A stretch of 64,000 bases of DNA from assembly GCA_963843595.1 (NCBI GenBank), contig CAWJLG010000018.1, forward strand, positions 1 through 64,000. The letters are read 5' to 3'. Position 1 is the first letter of the stretch, and every line of letters starts with the position of its first letter. The DNA comes from CAIWHR01 sp963843595 (lineage in GTDB: Bacteria; Pseudomonadota; Gammaproteobacteria; Burkholderiales; Casimicrobiaceae). The notes under the pieces were generated by a model. That model was not told the DNA's origin. It searched no databases and saw only the letters and a program-made list of their open reading frames with translations. The translations under genes were made by a program, and so were the position numbers. Shown here piece after piece: positions 47,667-58,878 of the stretch.

Positions 47667-48888
47667 ATGATCCAGCGATCGGTCGTCGCGCGCGTCCTGA
47701 CGGCCAAGGGCATTCGAGCCTTTGGCGACGGCTTCGTCAGCCTGCTGCTTCCGCTCTATCTGCTGGACCTCGGATTCAGCCCCTTGCAAGTGGGAATCAT
47801 CGCCACGGCGACGCTTTTCGGGTCGGGCCTGCTGACGCTGGCGGCAGGGCTCCACGCGCACCGGTGGAATTACCGGACCCTCCTCCTTGCCGCTGCGGTG
47901 CTGATGACGGCCACCGGGCTCGGCTTTGCCTTCGCGTTCGACTTCTGGCCGCTCTTCGTGGTCGCCATCGTGGGCACGCTGAACCCATCGAGCGGGGACG
48001 TGAGCGTGTTCCTTCCGCTCGAGCACGCCGTCCTGTCGCGCATCGCGGCGAACAGGGACCGTACGCGCGTCTTCGCCCGGTACAGTCTGGTCGGCGCCGT
48101 CGCCGCTGCCGTCGGTTCCCTGGCCACCGCGTTGCCCGGAACGGTGGCCGGCATCACGGGAATGTCCCCCAGGGCATCGCTGCAGGTGATGTTCGTGCTG
48201 TACGCGGCGCTCGGACTCCTGGTTGCGCTGACGTACCGCGGGCTGCCGCGTATCGCGGTGGCCGAATCGTCCGCCACCGTGACTCCGTTAAGAGAGTCGC
48301 GCCGACGCGTGCTCGTGCTGGCGACGCTGTTCAGCCTCGACGCCTTCGGCGGCGGCTTCGTGGTTCAGTCGATGCTCGCACTCTGGCTCTACCAGAGATT
48401 CGGCATGTCGCTGGAGCTGGCCGGTATGATCTTCTTCTGGACGGGATTGTTCACTGCCGTTTCCTACCTGGTCGCGGTGCGCATCGCAGCGCGGATCGGG
48501 CTCGTGAACACGATGGTCTTCACCCATCTTCCGTCCAGCGTCTGCCTGATCCTGATTCCGTTCATGCCGGCGGTGGGCTACGTGATCGCGCTGTTGTTCG
48601 TCCGCAGCGCGCTGTCGCAGATGGACGTGCCGACGCGCAGCTCCTATGTGATGGCGATCGTGCCGGCCGCGGAGCGACCAGCGGCCGCGAGCGTGACGGT
48701 CGGTTCCGCGCAGCCTGGCCTCGGCGGCCAGCCCGTTCCTCGCGGGTTATCTGCTGTCCGTCTCGATCTTCGGATGGCCGCTCATCGCCGCGGGGGGCTT
48801 GAAGATCCTGTACGACCTGCTCCTGCTTGCCTACTTCCGGAACGTGCGCCCGCCCGAGGAGCAACGCGGTGACGGGCAAGGGAGCTGA
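47667..48888 (+). CDS. MFS transporter (one frameshift)
   Basis: About 406 residues after removing one C near 48705, which restores VGSRSLASAASPFLAGYLLS. Around twelve membrane helices are visible, for example FGDGFVSLLLPLYLLDLGFS, VGIIATATLFGSGLLTLAAG, FWPLFVVAIVGTLNPSSGDV, and MIFFWTGLFTAVSYLVAVRI. The usual MFS loop sequence is weak. Substrate unknown. The repaired gene ends at 48888 and is followed by the radical-SAM maturase. Confidence 0.82.
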
Positions 48889-49050
48889 TCACGGGACGCT
48901 CCGCCTCCCCGGACGGCGTTGATCCTGGGCAAAGACCGGCCCGCGCAGTTCAGGCAGATTTGACGGGCGCCGGCCGCAGACCGAGGAGGCGGGGGTGGCG
49001 GTATTGTCGCCGATCCTCGTAGGATGCCTGTCGCGACCAAGGGAAGACCC

Positions 49051-50352
49051 ATGACCATCCCGACCATCGACCAATATGTGAAGCCCGACAAGTATCACGC
49101 GCCGCAGTGGCTCGGCGCGCGGGCCGTGCGGCGGTTCCACGTGATGGTCAAGCCCGCCGGCTCGGCCTGCAATCTCGACTGCACGTACTGCTTCTATCTG
49201 AGCAAGCAGACGCTGCCCGGGGGCCCCGGCGGCGGGCACATGGACGACGAGGTGCTCGAGCGCCTGGTGCGGGACTACATCCAAAGCGTGACCGGCGACG
49301 AGATCGTCTTTTCGTGGCAGGGCGGCGAACCGACGCTGCTCGGCCTCGAGTTCTTCCGCAAGGTCGTCGCGCTGCAGAAGAAGCACGCGAAGGCCGGGCA
49401 GCGGATCGAGAACGACCTGCAGACCAACGGCACCCTGCTCGACGAGGACTGGGCGCGCTTTCTGAAGGAGCACCGTTTCCTGGTCGGCCTCTCCATCGAC
49501 GGCCCGCGCGAGATCCACGACCACTACCGGATCACCAAGCGCGGCGCGCCGACGTTCGACACCGTGTACGCCGCGGCGAAGATGCTGCAGCGGTTCGGGG
49601 TCAAGTTCAACACATTGACCTGCGTGAACCGCTTCAATGCCTCGCGGCCGCTCGACGTCTATCGCTTCCTGCGTCGCGAGCTGGGATCGACCTATCTGCA
49701 GTTCATCCCGATCGTCGAGATCAAGGGCTTCGAGACGACGGCGCCGCAGGCCTGGGACGCGGCGCGCCTGCCGGTCGTCGGCAGTCCGCAGGCGCGCCCG
49801 GACCATCCGGACTCGGTCGTCACGCCCTGGTCCGTCGATCCCGACGAATACGGCTATTTCCTTTCCAAGGTGTGGGACGAGTGGCGCGCCCGCGATGTCG
49901 GCAAGGTGCTGGTCAATTTCGCCGAAACGCTGGTCGCGCAGCACATGGGGTTGCCGTCGCAGATCTGCATCCACTCCGAGTTTTGCGGCAAGGGTGTGGC
50001 CGTCGAGCACGACGGTGGCGTCTACGCCTGCGATCACTACGTCTATCCCGAGTATCGGCTGGGCAACATCCGGGAGCGCTCGCTCGGCGACATGGTTTTC
50101 TCGCCCACGCAGGTGAAGTTCGGCTACGCCAAGTCCGAGACGCTGCCGGCGTATTGCAGGCGCTGCGAATTCCTTTCCGATTGCTGGGGCGAGTGCCCGA
50201 AAAACCGCCTGTTGCGCACGCCGGATGGCGAGCCGGGTCTCAACTATCTGTGTGCGGGACTCAAGCGATTCTTCGCCCACGCGGCGCCGGCGGCGACGGA
50301 AATGGCGGCACGCCTGCGCGCGGCGCCCCCTTCGCCGCAGCGGCGGATGTGA
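49051..50352 (+). CDS. Anaerobic sulfatase-maturating enzyme (radical SAM, SPASM)
   Basis: 433 residues. The ATG at 49051 follows GGGAAG; one at 49024 lacks a ribosome-binding site. Radical-SAM motif CNLDCTYCFYL (Cys at about 40, 44 and 47) binds the 4Fe-4S/SAM centre; the GGEPTLLG motif follows. The C-terminal SPASM region has CGKGVAVEHDGGVYACDHYV and CRRCEFLSDCWGECPKNR, which hold two further iron-sulfur clusters. The enzyme oxidises a Cys or Ser of a sulfatase to formylglycine in the cytoplasm. The arylsulfatase at 54130 carries a suitable CTAGR site, which fits a maturase-substrate pair within one locus. The following kinase starts right at its stop. Confidence 0.92.
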   Translation: MTIPTIDQYVKPDKYHAPQWLGARAVRRFHVMVKPAGSACNLDCTYCFYLSKQTLPGGPGGGHMDDEVLERLVRDYIQSVTGDEIVFSWQGGEPTLLGLEFFRKVVALQKKHAKAGQRIENDLQTNGTLLDEDWARFLKEHRFLVGLSIDGPREIHDHYRITKRGAPTFDTVYAAAKMLQRFGVKFNTLTCVNRFNASRPLDVYRFLRRELGSTYLQFIPIVEIKGFETTAPQAWDAARLPVVGSPQARPDHPDSVVTPWSVDPDEYGYFLSKVWDEWRARDVGKVLVNFAETLVAQHMGLPSQICIHSEFCGKGVAVEHDGGVYACDHYVYPEYRLGNIRERSLGDMVFSPTQVKFGYAKSETLPAYCRRCEFLSDCWGECPKNRLLRTPDGEPGLNYLCAGLKRFFAHAAPAATEMAARLRAAPPSPQRRM

Positions 50353-50363
50353 GCCGCACGGCC

Positions 50364-52655
50364 ATGTCGCCGATGTTCCGGCGGTTCGCGCGCGCACGTG
50401 GGGTGGCATCCCGCACGCGTGGACGTGGGCACTCCGGCGTGTGGTTCGCGGGCGTCACGGCAATCGTCTGCCTGCTTGCCGCGGCGGCCTCGCCGGCGGT
50501 AGCGGCAGCGGAGGCGCGGAACGTTCTCATCCTTTACTCCACGGCGCGGGTGTTGCCCGCGGTCATCGAAGGCGATCGCGGCATCCGCCAGGTGCTCGAG
50601 AAGTCGCCCAATTGGCGCGTCGAGACGTATGCCGAATTTCTCGGCGTGCCCAGATTTCAGGGCGAATCCTATGTCCGCACGGTCGCCGCATTCCTGCGCG
50701 AGAAGTATGCCGCGGATCCGCCGGACGTCATCATCGTCGCCGGCGAGGATGCGCTGTTGTTCATGCTCCGCAATCGCGCCACGCTTTTCCCGCGCGCGCC
50801 CCTCGTCCACGCCGGCGTGTCCGCGTCGTTCCTGCGTTCGCTTCCCGCGCTGCCGGCCGATGTCGTCGGCACTCCCCTCGAGTACGATTCGGTCCGCATC
50901 ATCGAACTGGCCTTCCGGCTGCGCCCGAACGCGTCGCGACTGGTGCTGGTGACGGGCTCGAGTGAATGGGACAAGCGGTGGGAAGCCCGCTTGCGCAGCG
51001 AAATCCCGCAATTCCCGGCCCGGGCAAAGCCGGAGTTTCTCGCGGCACTGCCCACGGAAGCGTTGCGCAAACGGCTCGCCGAGCTTGGCGACGATGCGGT
51101 GGTCTTCACGCCCGGCTACTTCGCCGACGGCGACGGCCGGATCTTCACGCCGCGCGACGCTGCGGAGATCGTGGCCGCTGCCTCCGCCGCGCCCGTGTAC
51201 GGGCCGCTGACGTCATTCATCGGCGCCGGCGTCGTCGGCGGGTACATGCCGAATTTCCTGGCAGAGGGGCAGCAGGCGGGACGAACGGCAATCGCGCTGC
51301 TCGACGGCGCCGCGCCCGCCTCGTTGCGCATGCCGGACATCACGCCCCTTGCGTTGAACCTCGACTGGCGACAGGTGCGTCGGTGGGGTCTCGACGAGAC
51401 CGCGATCCCGGGGGATGCCATCGCGCAATTCCGCGAGCCGACGTTGCTGGAAGCGTACCGAACCGAAGTCATTGTCGCCAGCGTCGTGTTCCTGTTCCTG
51501 GTTGGGTTGATCGTTTCGCTCCTCGTCGAACGGCGCCTGCGGCACCGGACGGCCAGCGCCCTTGCGGAAAGCGAAGCCCGGATGAATCTCGCGACGCGCG
51601 CGGCCGGTCTTTCGACCTGGGTATGGGACGTCGCACGCGGCCGGATTGCAGCGACGGGTCGATCGCGGCGACGCGAAAACCCGTTGATCGAACGGGCCAT
51701 CGACGTCAGCCGGCTTCTCGAGATGGTTCATCCCGCCGATCGCGAGCGTGTCGAGCAAGCGATGCTGAACGCTTCGACCAAGGGCACGGAGGTCGACGTC
51801 GAGTACCGGATGATTCGCCCGGACGGGGAAGTGCGCTGGATCGCGGCGCGGGGGCGGGGAGAGAAAGGGAACGGCCAGCGATTGCTCGGCGTGGCGCTCG
51901 ACGTCACCGACCGCAAGAATGCCGAGCTGCAGGCGGAGCGGGACCGCGTCGCCCTTCAGCACATGACGCGCGTGTCCATCCTGGGGCAACTCTCCGCGTC
52001 CATCGCGCATCAGCTGAACCAGCCGCTCGCCGCAATCCTCGCCAACGCCGAAGCGGCGCGGAAGATGCTTGGCCGGGAACGGGTCGATCACGCCGAGTTG
52101 CGTGACATCTGCGACGACATCGTGACCGAGGATCGGCGCGCCGCCGACGTCATCGCGCGCCTGCGGGGGCTCTTCAGGCGCGGCGAGCTGCACTTGCAGC
52201 CCCTCGACCTGAACGAGCTCGTCCACGAGACGCTCGGGTTTGCGCGCGTCGAGCTCGAGATGCGCCATGTCGCGCCGATTCTCGAACTCGCGCCTTCGCT
52301 GCCCGCGATCAATGGCGACCGCGTGCAGCTCCAGCAGATGCTGCTCAATCTGATCGTGAACGCTGCGGACGCGATGGCCGACGGGGCGGAGCAGGACCGG
52401 AAACTCACGATCCGCACGGACGTCGTCGGAGACGCAGTTCGCCTGTGCGTCGAGGACCGCGGCCCAGGTATCGCGCAGGACGACCTGAAGCGGGTTTTCG
52501 AGCCGTTCTGGAGCACCAAGTCCGGCGGAATGGGGATGGGGCTCGCGATCTGCCAGTCGATCGTCGCTGCCCACGGCGGCAGGCTTACGGTGGACAACAA
52601 TCCGCATGGCGGTGCGATCTTCTGTGCCACGCTGCCGGCGAGGGCGTCGTCATGA
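50364..52655 (+). CDS. Membrane sensor histidine kinase with periplasmic binding-like domain
   Basis: 763 residues from the ATG at 50364; an in-frame GTG at 50349, overlapping the maturase stop, is equally possible. N-terminal membrane segment (GVWFAGVTAIVCLLAAAASP), then a 320-residue periplasmic region resembling ABC-type substrate-binding proteins (RNVLILYSTARVLPAVIEGD, PPDVIIVAGEDALLFMLRNR, GAGVVGGYMPNFLAEGQQAG). A second helix (TEVIVASVVFLFLVGLIVSL) leads to PAS (about 405-520), HisKA with IAHQLNQPLAAILANAEA, and HATPase with LLNLIVNAADAM, DRGPGIAQ and GMGMGLAICQS. It overlaps the FixJ-type regulator by 4 nt (ATGA), its sure partner. It probably senses a small molecule outside the cell. 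Confidence 0.9.
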   Translation: MSPMFRRFARARGVASRTRGRGHSGVWFAGVTAIVCLLAAAASPAVAAAEARNVLILYSTARVLPAVIEGDRGIRQVLEKSPNWRVETYAEFLGVPRFQGESYVRTVAAFLREKYAADPPDVIIVAGEDALLFMLRNRATLFPRAPLVHAGVSASFLRSLPALPADVVGTPLEYDSVRIIELAFRLRPNASRLVLVTGSSEWDKRWEARLRSEIPQFPARAKPEFLAALPTEALRKRLAELGDDAVVFTPGYFADGDGRIFTPRDAAEIVAAASAAPVYGPLTSFIGAGVVGGYMPNFLAEGQQAGRTAIALLDGAAPASLRMPDITPLALNLDWRQVRRWGLDETAIPGDAIAQFREPTLLEAYRTEVIVASVVFLFLVGLIVSLLVERRLRHRTASALAESEARMNLATRAAGLSTWVWDVARGRIAATGRSRRRENPLIERAIDVSRLLEMVHPADRERVEQAMLNASTKGTEVDVEYRMIRPDGEVRWIAARGRGEKGNGQRLLGVALDVTDRKNAELQAERDRVALQHMTRVSILGQLSASIAHQLNQPLAAILANAEAARKMLGRERVDHAELRDICDDIVTEDRRAADVIARLRGLFRRGELHLQPLDLNELVHETLGFARVELEMRHVAPILELAPSLPAINGDRVQLQQMLLNLIVNAADAMADGAEQDRKLTIRTDVVGDAVRLCVEDRGPGIAQDDLKRVFEPFWSTKSGGMGMGLAICQSIVAAHGGRLTVDNNPHGGAIFCATLPARASS

Positions 52656-53339
52656 CCTCGTCCACCGGCGCTCCGACCGTGTTCGTCGTCGACGACGACC
52701 CGCCCGTCCTGAAAAGCCTCGTGCGGCTGCTGCGGGAGGACGGATTGCGCGTCGAGGCGTTCGCGTCTGCCGAAGCATTCCTCGAGCGTAGGGACCCCCA
52801 CGCGGCGGGATGCCTCTTGCTCGACGTGAATTTGCCGGGCCTCGACGGTCTCGAGCTGCAGCGCCGGCTGGCAGCGGCAGGGCACGGCGTTGCCGATCGT
52901 GTTCCTCACCGGGCACGGCGACATCCCGATGACGGTGCGGGCGATCAAGGCGGGTGCTGCGGACTTTCTTTCCAAGCCCGTGCCGGCCGAGACGCTGGTC
53001 GCCGCCGTCCGCGCGGCGATTGCGCTGGATGCCTCCGCCCGTCATGCGCGGGCCGATGCCGCGCGATTGCAGGAGCGTTTCGCGAGCCTGACGCTGCGCG
53101 AGCGCGAAGTGCTCGACGCATTGGCGTCGGGCAAGCTCAACAAGCAGATCGCCGCCGACCTGGGCATCGTCGAGCAGACCGTCAAGTTCCACCGCGCGCA
53201 CATCATGGAAAAGATGCACGCGGGATCGGTCGCCGAGCTGATGCTCACCGTCGCGCGCATCGGAGTCGGGGACGCGTCGGTGCCGCGCGACGAAGCTGCG
53301 CCTCCGGACCACACGACCGCGAGACCCGTCCGGCCATAG
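52652..53339 (+). CDS. FixJ/NarL-type response regulator (one frameshift)
   Basis: About 228 residues after removing one G near 52885 (restoring RLAAAGHALPIVFLTGHGD). Receiver: VFVVDDDPPVLKSLVRLL, Asp in LLLDVNLPGLDG, Lys in FLSKPVPAETLV. The C-terminal LuxR/FixJ helix-turn-helix is LTLREREVLDALASGKLNKQ and IAADLGIVEQTVKFHRAHIM. Its ATG overlaps the kinase stop. Two copies of a palindromic element lie just after it (53355) and before the sulfatase (53829), which would suit binding by this regulator. Confidence 0.88.
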
Positions 53340-53354
53340 GCACCGCCGTCCCCG

Positions 53355-53372
53355 ACTGAACCAAAGACCAGT
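53355..53372 (+). promoter_or_regulatory. Palindrome-like element, copy 1
   Basis: ACTGAACCAAAGACCAGT, an imperfect inverted repeat. CCCGACTGAACCAAAG is identical to the element at 53829. It lies 36 bp before the start of the receiver-only gene. Confidence 0.5.
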
Positions 53373-53407
53373 CTCGCCCAGCGCGGAATGGGGCTAGGGT
53401 ACGGCGG

Positions 53408-53800
53408 ATGACGCTCGTTGCCGATCCGTGCGTCGCCGTCGTGGACGACGAATTCCCCGTGCTCAAGGCGCTGGGACGATTGCTGCGTCTTGCGGATTGG
53501 GAGGTCGCAGCGTTCGACTCCGGCGAGTCCTTCCTCGCCTCGCTCGCCGCGCAGCGCCCGGATTGCGCGATCCTCGACGTGCACATGCCGGGGCTTTCCG
53601 GCTTCGACGTCTTGTCCCGGCTGCGTGCCGCGCATTTCGAACTCCCCGTCATCTTCATCACCGCGAGTGACGATCCCGACGTGGCTGATCGGGCGAAGAA
53701 GGCGGGCGCCTGCGCTCTGCTGCGCAAACCCTTCTCGAACGAGGCGCTGGTCGATGCTGTCTCGGCGGCGCTCCGAGGCGATCCGCGAGAGGCTCGTTAG
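53408..53800 (+). CDS. Single-domain response regulator (receiver only)
   Basis: 130 residues, only a receiver: VAVVDDEFPVLKALGRLLRL, Asp in CAILDVHMPGLSG, TAS in FITASDDP and the lysine in ALLRKPFSNEALV. With no output domain it may act in a phosphorelay or as a phosphate sink for the kinase at 50364. It sits 69 bp after the FixJ-type gene and is preceded by the palindromic element, so it may be regulated by that regulator. Confidence 0.88.
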   Translation: MTLVADPCVAVVDDEFPVLKALGRLLRLADWEVAAFDSGESFLASLAAQRPDCAILDVHMPGLSGFDVLSRLRAAHFELPVIFITASDDPDVADRAKKAGACALLRKPFSNEALVDAVSAALRGDPREAR

Positions 53801-53828
53801 CATCGGCGCCGGCATTTCCGTATGCCCG

Positions 53829-53846
53829 ACTGAACCAAAGTTCAGT
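53829..53846 (+). promoter_or_regulatory. Perfect palindromic element, copy 2
   Basis: ACTGAAC-CAAA-GTTCAGT, a perfect 7-bp inverted repeat with a 4-bp spacer; the 16-base CCCGACTGAACCAAAG block equals copy 1. TTGGCG..TATACC-like promoter boxes lie just downstream, about 285 bp before the sulfatase start. Confidence 0.55.
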
Positions 53847-53975
53847 GGGCGGCGGACGTGTTTGGCGGTATACCAGCACAGGGATCCGGCGACCCGGACG
53901 CTTCGCTTTGGCGACATCGTGCGAAACGCCGGCATGGGTACGGGGCCTGCGCGCAGAGGGGGTGCGCGCTTTTGA

Positions 53976-54078
53976 CGCAGACGTTTTCACTCAAGCGCCG
54001 TACGACGCGGTGACGAAGCAGCAACGGGCGGTCATCCGCATGACGGACGACCGGAAACGAATCTTCGCGTTCGAGTGA
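53976..54078 (+). pseudogene. 3' remnant of a HAD phosphatase gene
   Basis: The last 33 codons before TGA at 54076 read VFTQAPYDAVTKQQ, AVIRMTDDRKRIFAFE. They align with the end of the intact HAD gene at 57922 (AFPQALYDQAKKQ, VVISMKNDWKRIFSFE), roughly half identical and without gaps, with clear nucleotide similarity (CGAAT/GGATCTTC.. GTTCGAGTGA). No upstream part of the gene is convincing. It points to an older HAD-sulfatase arrangement or a duplication of the locus. Confidence 0.6.
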
Positions 54079-54129
54079 TGCAAGGCAGCGGATCGGATTC
54101 GAATTCAATCAATACATCGGAGAAATGAG

Positions 54130-55746
<1,617 letters not shown>

Positions 55747-55804
55747 TGGCCTTGTTGGATCACCGCGCCACTCCGCCTCGACGGCGATGACGCGATGGAA
55801 GATG

Positions 55805-55840
55805 CGGGCGCCGCCTGATCGGGGCGCCCGTTCGTTCTTG
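55805..55840 (+). terminator. Terminator after the arylsulfatase
   Basis: CGGGCGCC and GGCGCCCG form a perfect 8-bp stem with a 10-nt loop, followed by TTCGTTCTTG. It lies 59 bp after the arylsulfatase stop. Confidence 0.65.
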
Positions 55841-55967
55841 TCGCGCTGCCCGACGGGTCGCGTTGCGCCTTGAGTTGACTTCAACCACAGGCCACGCCAG
55901 CGGAATCTTCCAGAAATCACCGGATAGCGGTGCGCAGGACCCCCCAAAATCAACCGAGCGTCTCCAA

Positions 55968-56798
55968 ATGAAGAAAACTACCCTTGCATGCTTCGCGATG
56001 TCGGCCCTCCTCGCGGGGCCGGCGCTCGGTCAGAATCTGATGTCGCAGAGCTTCATCAAAGGCGGCGACGAGGTGCTTACCCTGAATCTGGGCGGCATCC
56101 TGAATCAGTTCGACACGACGGTCCGCCTCGACGGGCAGAGCGTTCGGGGCAATGACATCAACCTGGAAGGCAATGGCCTCGACAAGACGCTGTCGAGCTT
56201 CGAGGCATCGGGAACGTGGCGCTTCCTGTCCCGCAACCGGATCGATCTGCTCTACTTTCAGGCCAAGCGCACGGGCAGCCACACGACGGATCGCGAGCTC
56301 GTCATCGACGGCAACGTCATTCCGGTCAACTTCACGCTTTCGGCCGAAGCCAAGGACTCGTTCTTCCTGGCCGACTATCGGTACTCGTTCGTCAAGACGC
56401 CCACGATCGAGGTGGCGGGTCTGCTCGGCCTCTATGGCGGGCAGTTCAAGTACACCCTGAGCGCATCGGGGGTCCGGCAGGGCCAACAGACCAGGATCGA
56501 TACCACTGCCTCGACCACGGTGCCCTTGCCGCTGATCGGCGCCACGCTGGACTGGTACATCAATCCCCGCTGGAAGGTCTCGGCGAATGTTGCCGGCATC
56601 AAGGCCGACATCGGCGATGTCGACGGATCGGTACTCGTCGCGGGAGCCGCCACCGAATACATGCTGGTGCGGAACTTCGGCATCGGGCTCGCGTACATGT
56701 ATTCGGACGTCAAGGCCGATGTCACCAAGAGCAACTTCGAGGGCAACCTCGGCTGGCAGATGAACAGCGTGCGCGCCTATGGCCAGTTCAAGTTCTGA
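55968..56798 (+). CDS. Outer-membrane protein, beta-barrel
   Basis: 276 residues with a signal peptide (TTLACFAMSALLAGPALGQ). Alternating strands: LTLNLGGILNQFDTTVRLDG, WRFLSRNRIDLLYFQAKRTG, SFFLADYRYSFVKTPTIEVA, WKVSANVAGIKADIGDVDGS and a terminal YGQFKF ending in Phe, as outer-membrane proteins do. It resembles OmpW/omp_b-brl-type barrels in general form; no substrate can be assigned. It lies between the arylsulfatase and the HAD phosphatase and may take part in uptake of sulfated compounds. Confidence 0.8.
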   Translation: MKKTTLACFAMSALLAGPALGQNLMSQSFIKGGDEVLTLNLGGILNQFDTTVRLDGQSVRGNDINLEGNGLDKTLSSFEASGTWRFLSRNRIDLLYFQAKRTGSHTTDRELVIDGNVIPVNFTLSAEAKDSFFLADYRYSFVKTPTIEVAGLLGLYGGQFKYTLSASGVRQGQQTRIDTTASTTVPLPLIGATLDWYINPRWKVSANVAGIKADIGDVDGSVLVAGAATEYMLVRNFGIGLAYMYSDVKADVTKSNFEGNLGWQMNSVRAYGQFKF

Positions 56799-56898
56799 TC
56801 AAGGCAATTGTTCGTTGATGCGCGGCGGCACGGCTGGTCACGATTGACACGACCTGTGCCTCCCCGTTGATTCGCAAGACGGCAGGAAGAAGGGCTCA

Positions 56899-57922
56899 AT
56901 GAAACCTGTCATTTATTTCGGCTTGGCGCACCGATGGGTGCTGATAGCAGGTCTTGCCCTGTTCACGCAGGCATTCGCCCAGTCCGACCCGCTGCCTTCG
57001 TGGAACGACGGCGCCGCCAAGAACACGATCGTCGAGTTCGTGCAGGCGACGACGACGCAAGGCGGCCCGAAGTTCGTGCCGCCGGCCGAGCGCATCGCGA
57101 CCTTCGACCAGGACGGCACGCTGTGGGTCGAGCATCCGATGTACGCGCAGGTGATGTACTGCCTCGATCGCGTTCCCGCGGTCGTCAAAGCGAAGCCGGA
57201 GCTCGCGACGGTCGAGCCCTTCAAGACCGTGATGTCGGGCAAGCGCGAGGCGATGGCGAAACTCTCGAAGGGCGACCTCCTCAAGATCGTTGCCGCGACG
57301 CTGACGGGCATGTCGGTGGAAGCGTTCAACGCCGAAGTGAAGAAGTGGCTCGCGGAGGCCAAGGACCCGCGCTGGAAGCGGCCCTACACCGAGCTGACCT
57401 ACCAACCGATGCAGGAAGTGCTGAAGTACCTGCGCGCCAACGGCTACAAGACCTACATCGTGACCGGCGGCGGGCAGGACTTCGTGCGGGTGTATTCGGA
57501 GCAGACCTACGGCATTCCGCCGGAGCAGGTGGTCGGCACCGCCGGTGGAACGAAGTACGACTATGGGAAGGACGGCAAGCCGTTCCTGACCAAGGAGCCG
57601 AAGCTGCTGCTCAACGACGACAGCGCCGGCAAGCCCGAGGGCATCCACCTGATGATCGGGCGCCGTCCCGTCGCGGCGTTCGGCAACTCGCCCGGGGACC
57701 GGCAGATGCTGGAGTACACGCAGGCGGGCGACGGCGCTCGACTGGCAGATGCTCGTGCTGCACGACGATGCCAAGCGCGAGTATGCGTACGGACCGGCCA
57801 CGGGACTGCCCGACACCAAGGTCGGCGCGTTCCCGCAGGCGCTCTACGACCAGGCGAAGAAGCAGGGCTGGGTCGTGATCAGCATGAAGAACGACTGGAA
57901 GCGGATCTTCTCGTTCGAGTGA
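56899..57922 (+). CDS. Exported HAD-superfamily phosphatase (one frameshift)
   Basis: About 340 residues after removing one base near 57735 (joining AGDGARL to QMLVLHDDA). A signal peptide (RWVLIAGLALFTQAFA) indicates the periplasm. HAD motifs: I, FDQDGTLWVEHP (nucleophile Asp at about 69); II, TYIVTGGGQDFVRV; III/IV, VAAFGNSPGDRQML. It probably dephosphorylates a small organic phosphate. GGAAGAAGGG lies before the ATG. Neighbours are the outer-membrane barrel and a relic transporter. A 3' copy of the same gene survives as a remnant at 53976. Confidence 0.85.
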
Positions 57923-57950
57923 CGCCACAAATTGTTCCACGAAGAACGGG

Positions 57951-58313
57951 ATGAAATTCGAAATGCGGGTGCCAAACCGAGGAAGCCGCGGTCGCCTGTT
58001 GAAGGCGTCGCTGGCAGCAGCCGCGATGGTGTGGGCTGCACCGGCGTGGGCCGAATTGAGTGCCGAAGAGCTCGCGAAGCTCGCGCAGAACCCGGTCGGC
58101 AACCTGATCGGCGCGCCGATCGCGACCGTCAACTGAAAGGCCGACAGTAGCCAGCGGTGGACGGTGCCGCTGGGTGGCGGGATCGGCAAGATCTTCCACC
58201 TCGGCAAGCTCCCGGTGAATACGCAATTGTCGGCGTACTACAACGTGGTGAAGCCCGATTACGGGCCGAACTGGCAGATCCGCGCGCAGGCGCAGTTCAT
58301 GTTCCCGAAATAG
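57951..58313 (+). pseudogene. Internally deleted outer-membrane transporter-like gene
   Basis: The first 61 codons encode a signal peptide and the start of a neuromedin-U/MetA-type channel-like protein (ELAKLAQNPVGNLIGAPI). An in-frame TGA follows (58134), then in the same frame the carboxy-terminal part (RWTVPLGGGIGKIFHLGKLP, NTQLSAYYNVVKPDYGPNWQ, FMFPK) to a TAG at 58311. About 150 residues of the expected middle are missing. In-frame stop plus deletion mark it as a true relic. It directly follows the HAD gene. Confidence 0.7.
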
Positions 58314-58381
58314 CGACGCCACGACACGGAGCGGTTGGCAGCGCGGTTTCGAATCTTGACAACGTGATCAGAGGAGTCGTT

Positions 58382-58822
58382 ATGAAATGTCGTTCTTCGT
58401 ATCGGTCGGTCGCGATCCTGGCGCTCGGGATGATGGCTTGCGCCGCGGCCGGCGCGCAGGTCGGCGAAACCGAAATCCGCCGTGGAACCGTCGAGCAGAT
58501 CACGCCGGTGCAGATCGCGAGCAACCACCACCAGGGCGTCGGCGCCGTGGTTGGAGGCCTCGCCGGCCTGGGTATCGGCAGCCTGATCGGCGGCGGAACC
58601 GGCCGTGACGTTGCCATGGTTCTGGGCACGATCGGCGGCGCCGTTGGAGGCAATGAAATTCAGAAGAGACACGACCAGCCGGTGCAGGGTCAGCAGCTGA
58701 TCGTCCGCACGTCGAGCGGGGTTCTGGTCGCCATCACGCAACCTGTGAACCCGGAGCTTCGTGTCGGCCAGCGCGTCTACATCGAAGGCAACGGGGACGG
58801 CGCTCGCGTCAGGCCTCAATAG
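58382..58822 (+). CDS. Glycine-zipper outer-membrane-type protein
   Basis: 146 residues with a signal peptide (SVAILALGMMACAAAGAQVG). The central glycine zipper (VVGGLAGLGIGSLIGGGTGR, then TIGGAVGGNEI) matches SlyB/Rick_17kDa-like proteins. The C-terminal part (QQLIVRTSSGVLVAITQPVN) is a small beta domain. AGGAG lies 8 nt before the ATG. Such proteins are thought to sit at the outer membrane and support envelope integrity. Confidence 0.85.
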   Translation: MKCRSSYRSVAILALGMMACAAAGAQVGETEIRRGTVEQITPVQIASNHHQGVGAVVGGLAGLGIGSLIGGGTGRDVAMVLGTIGGAVGGNEIQKRHDQPVQGQQLIVRTSSGVLVAITQPVNPELRVGQRVYIEGNGDGARVRPQ

Positions 58823-58878
58823 CCGGGAGGGTCGACGCAGCCAATGGGCACGGCGCCACGAGCCAATCGAGGGACACG

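Larger units (their letters stand above)
53801..54129. other. Intergenic region with operator and gene remnant
   Basis: About 330 bp between the receiver-only gene and the arylsulfatase. It carries the palindromic element at 53829 and, at its right end, the 3' remnant of a HAD phosphatase gene (53976-54078). Confidence 0.5.

Noticed and set aside
49107..50363. Long frame (about 420 codons) leading into the kinase at 50364
   Set aside because: It is an arginine-rich shadow of the radical-SAM gene in another frame; motifs are only in the 49051 frame.
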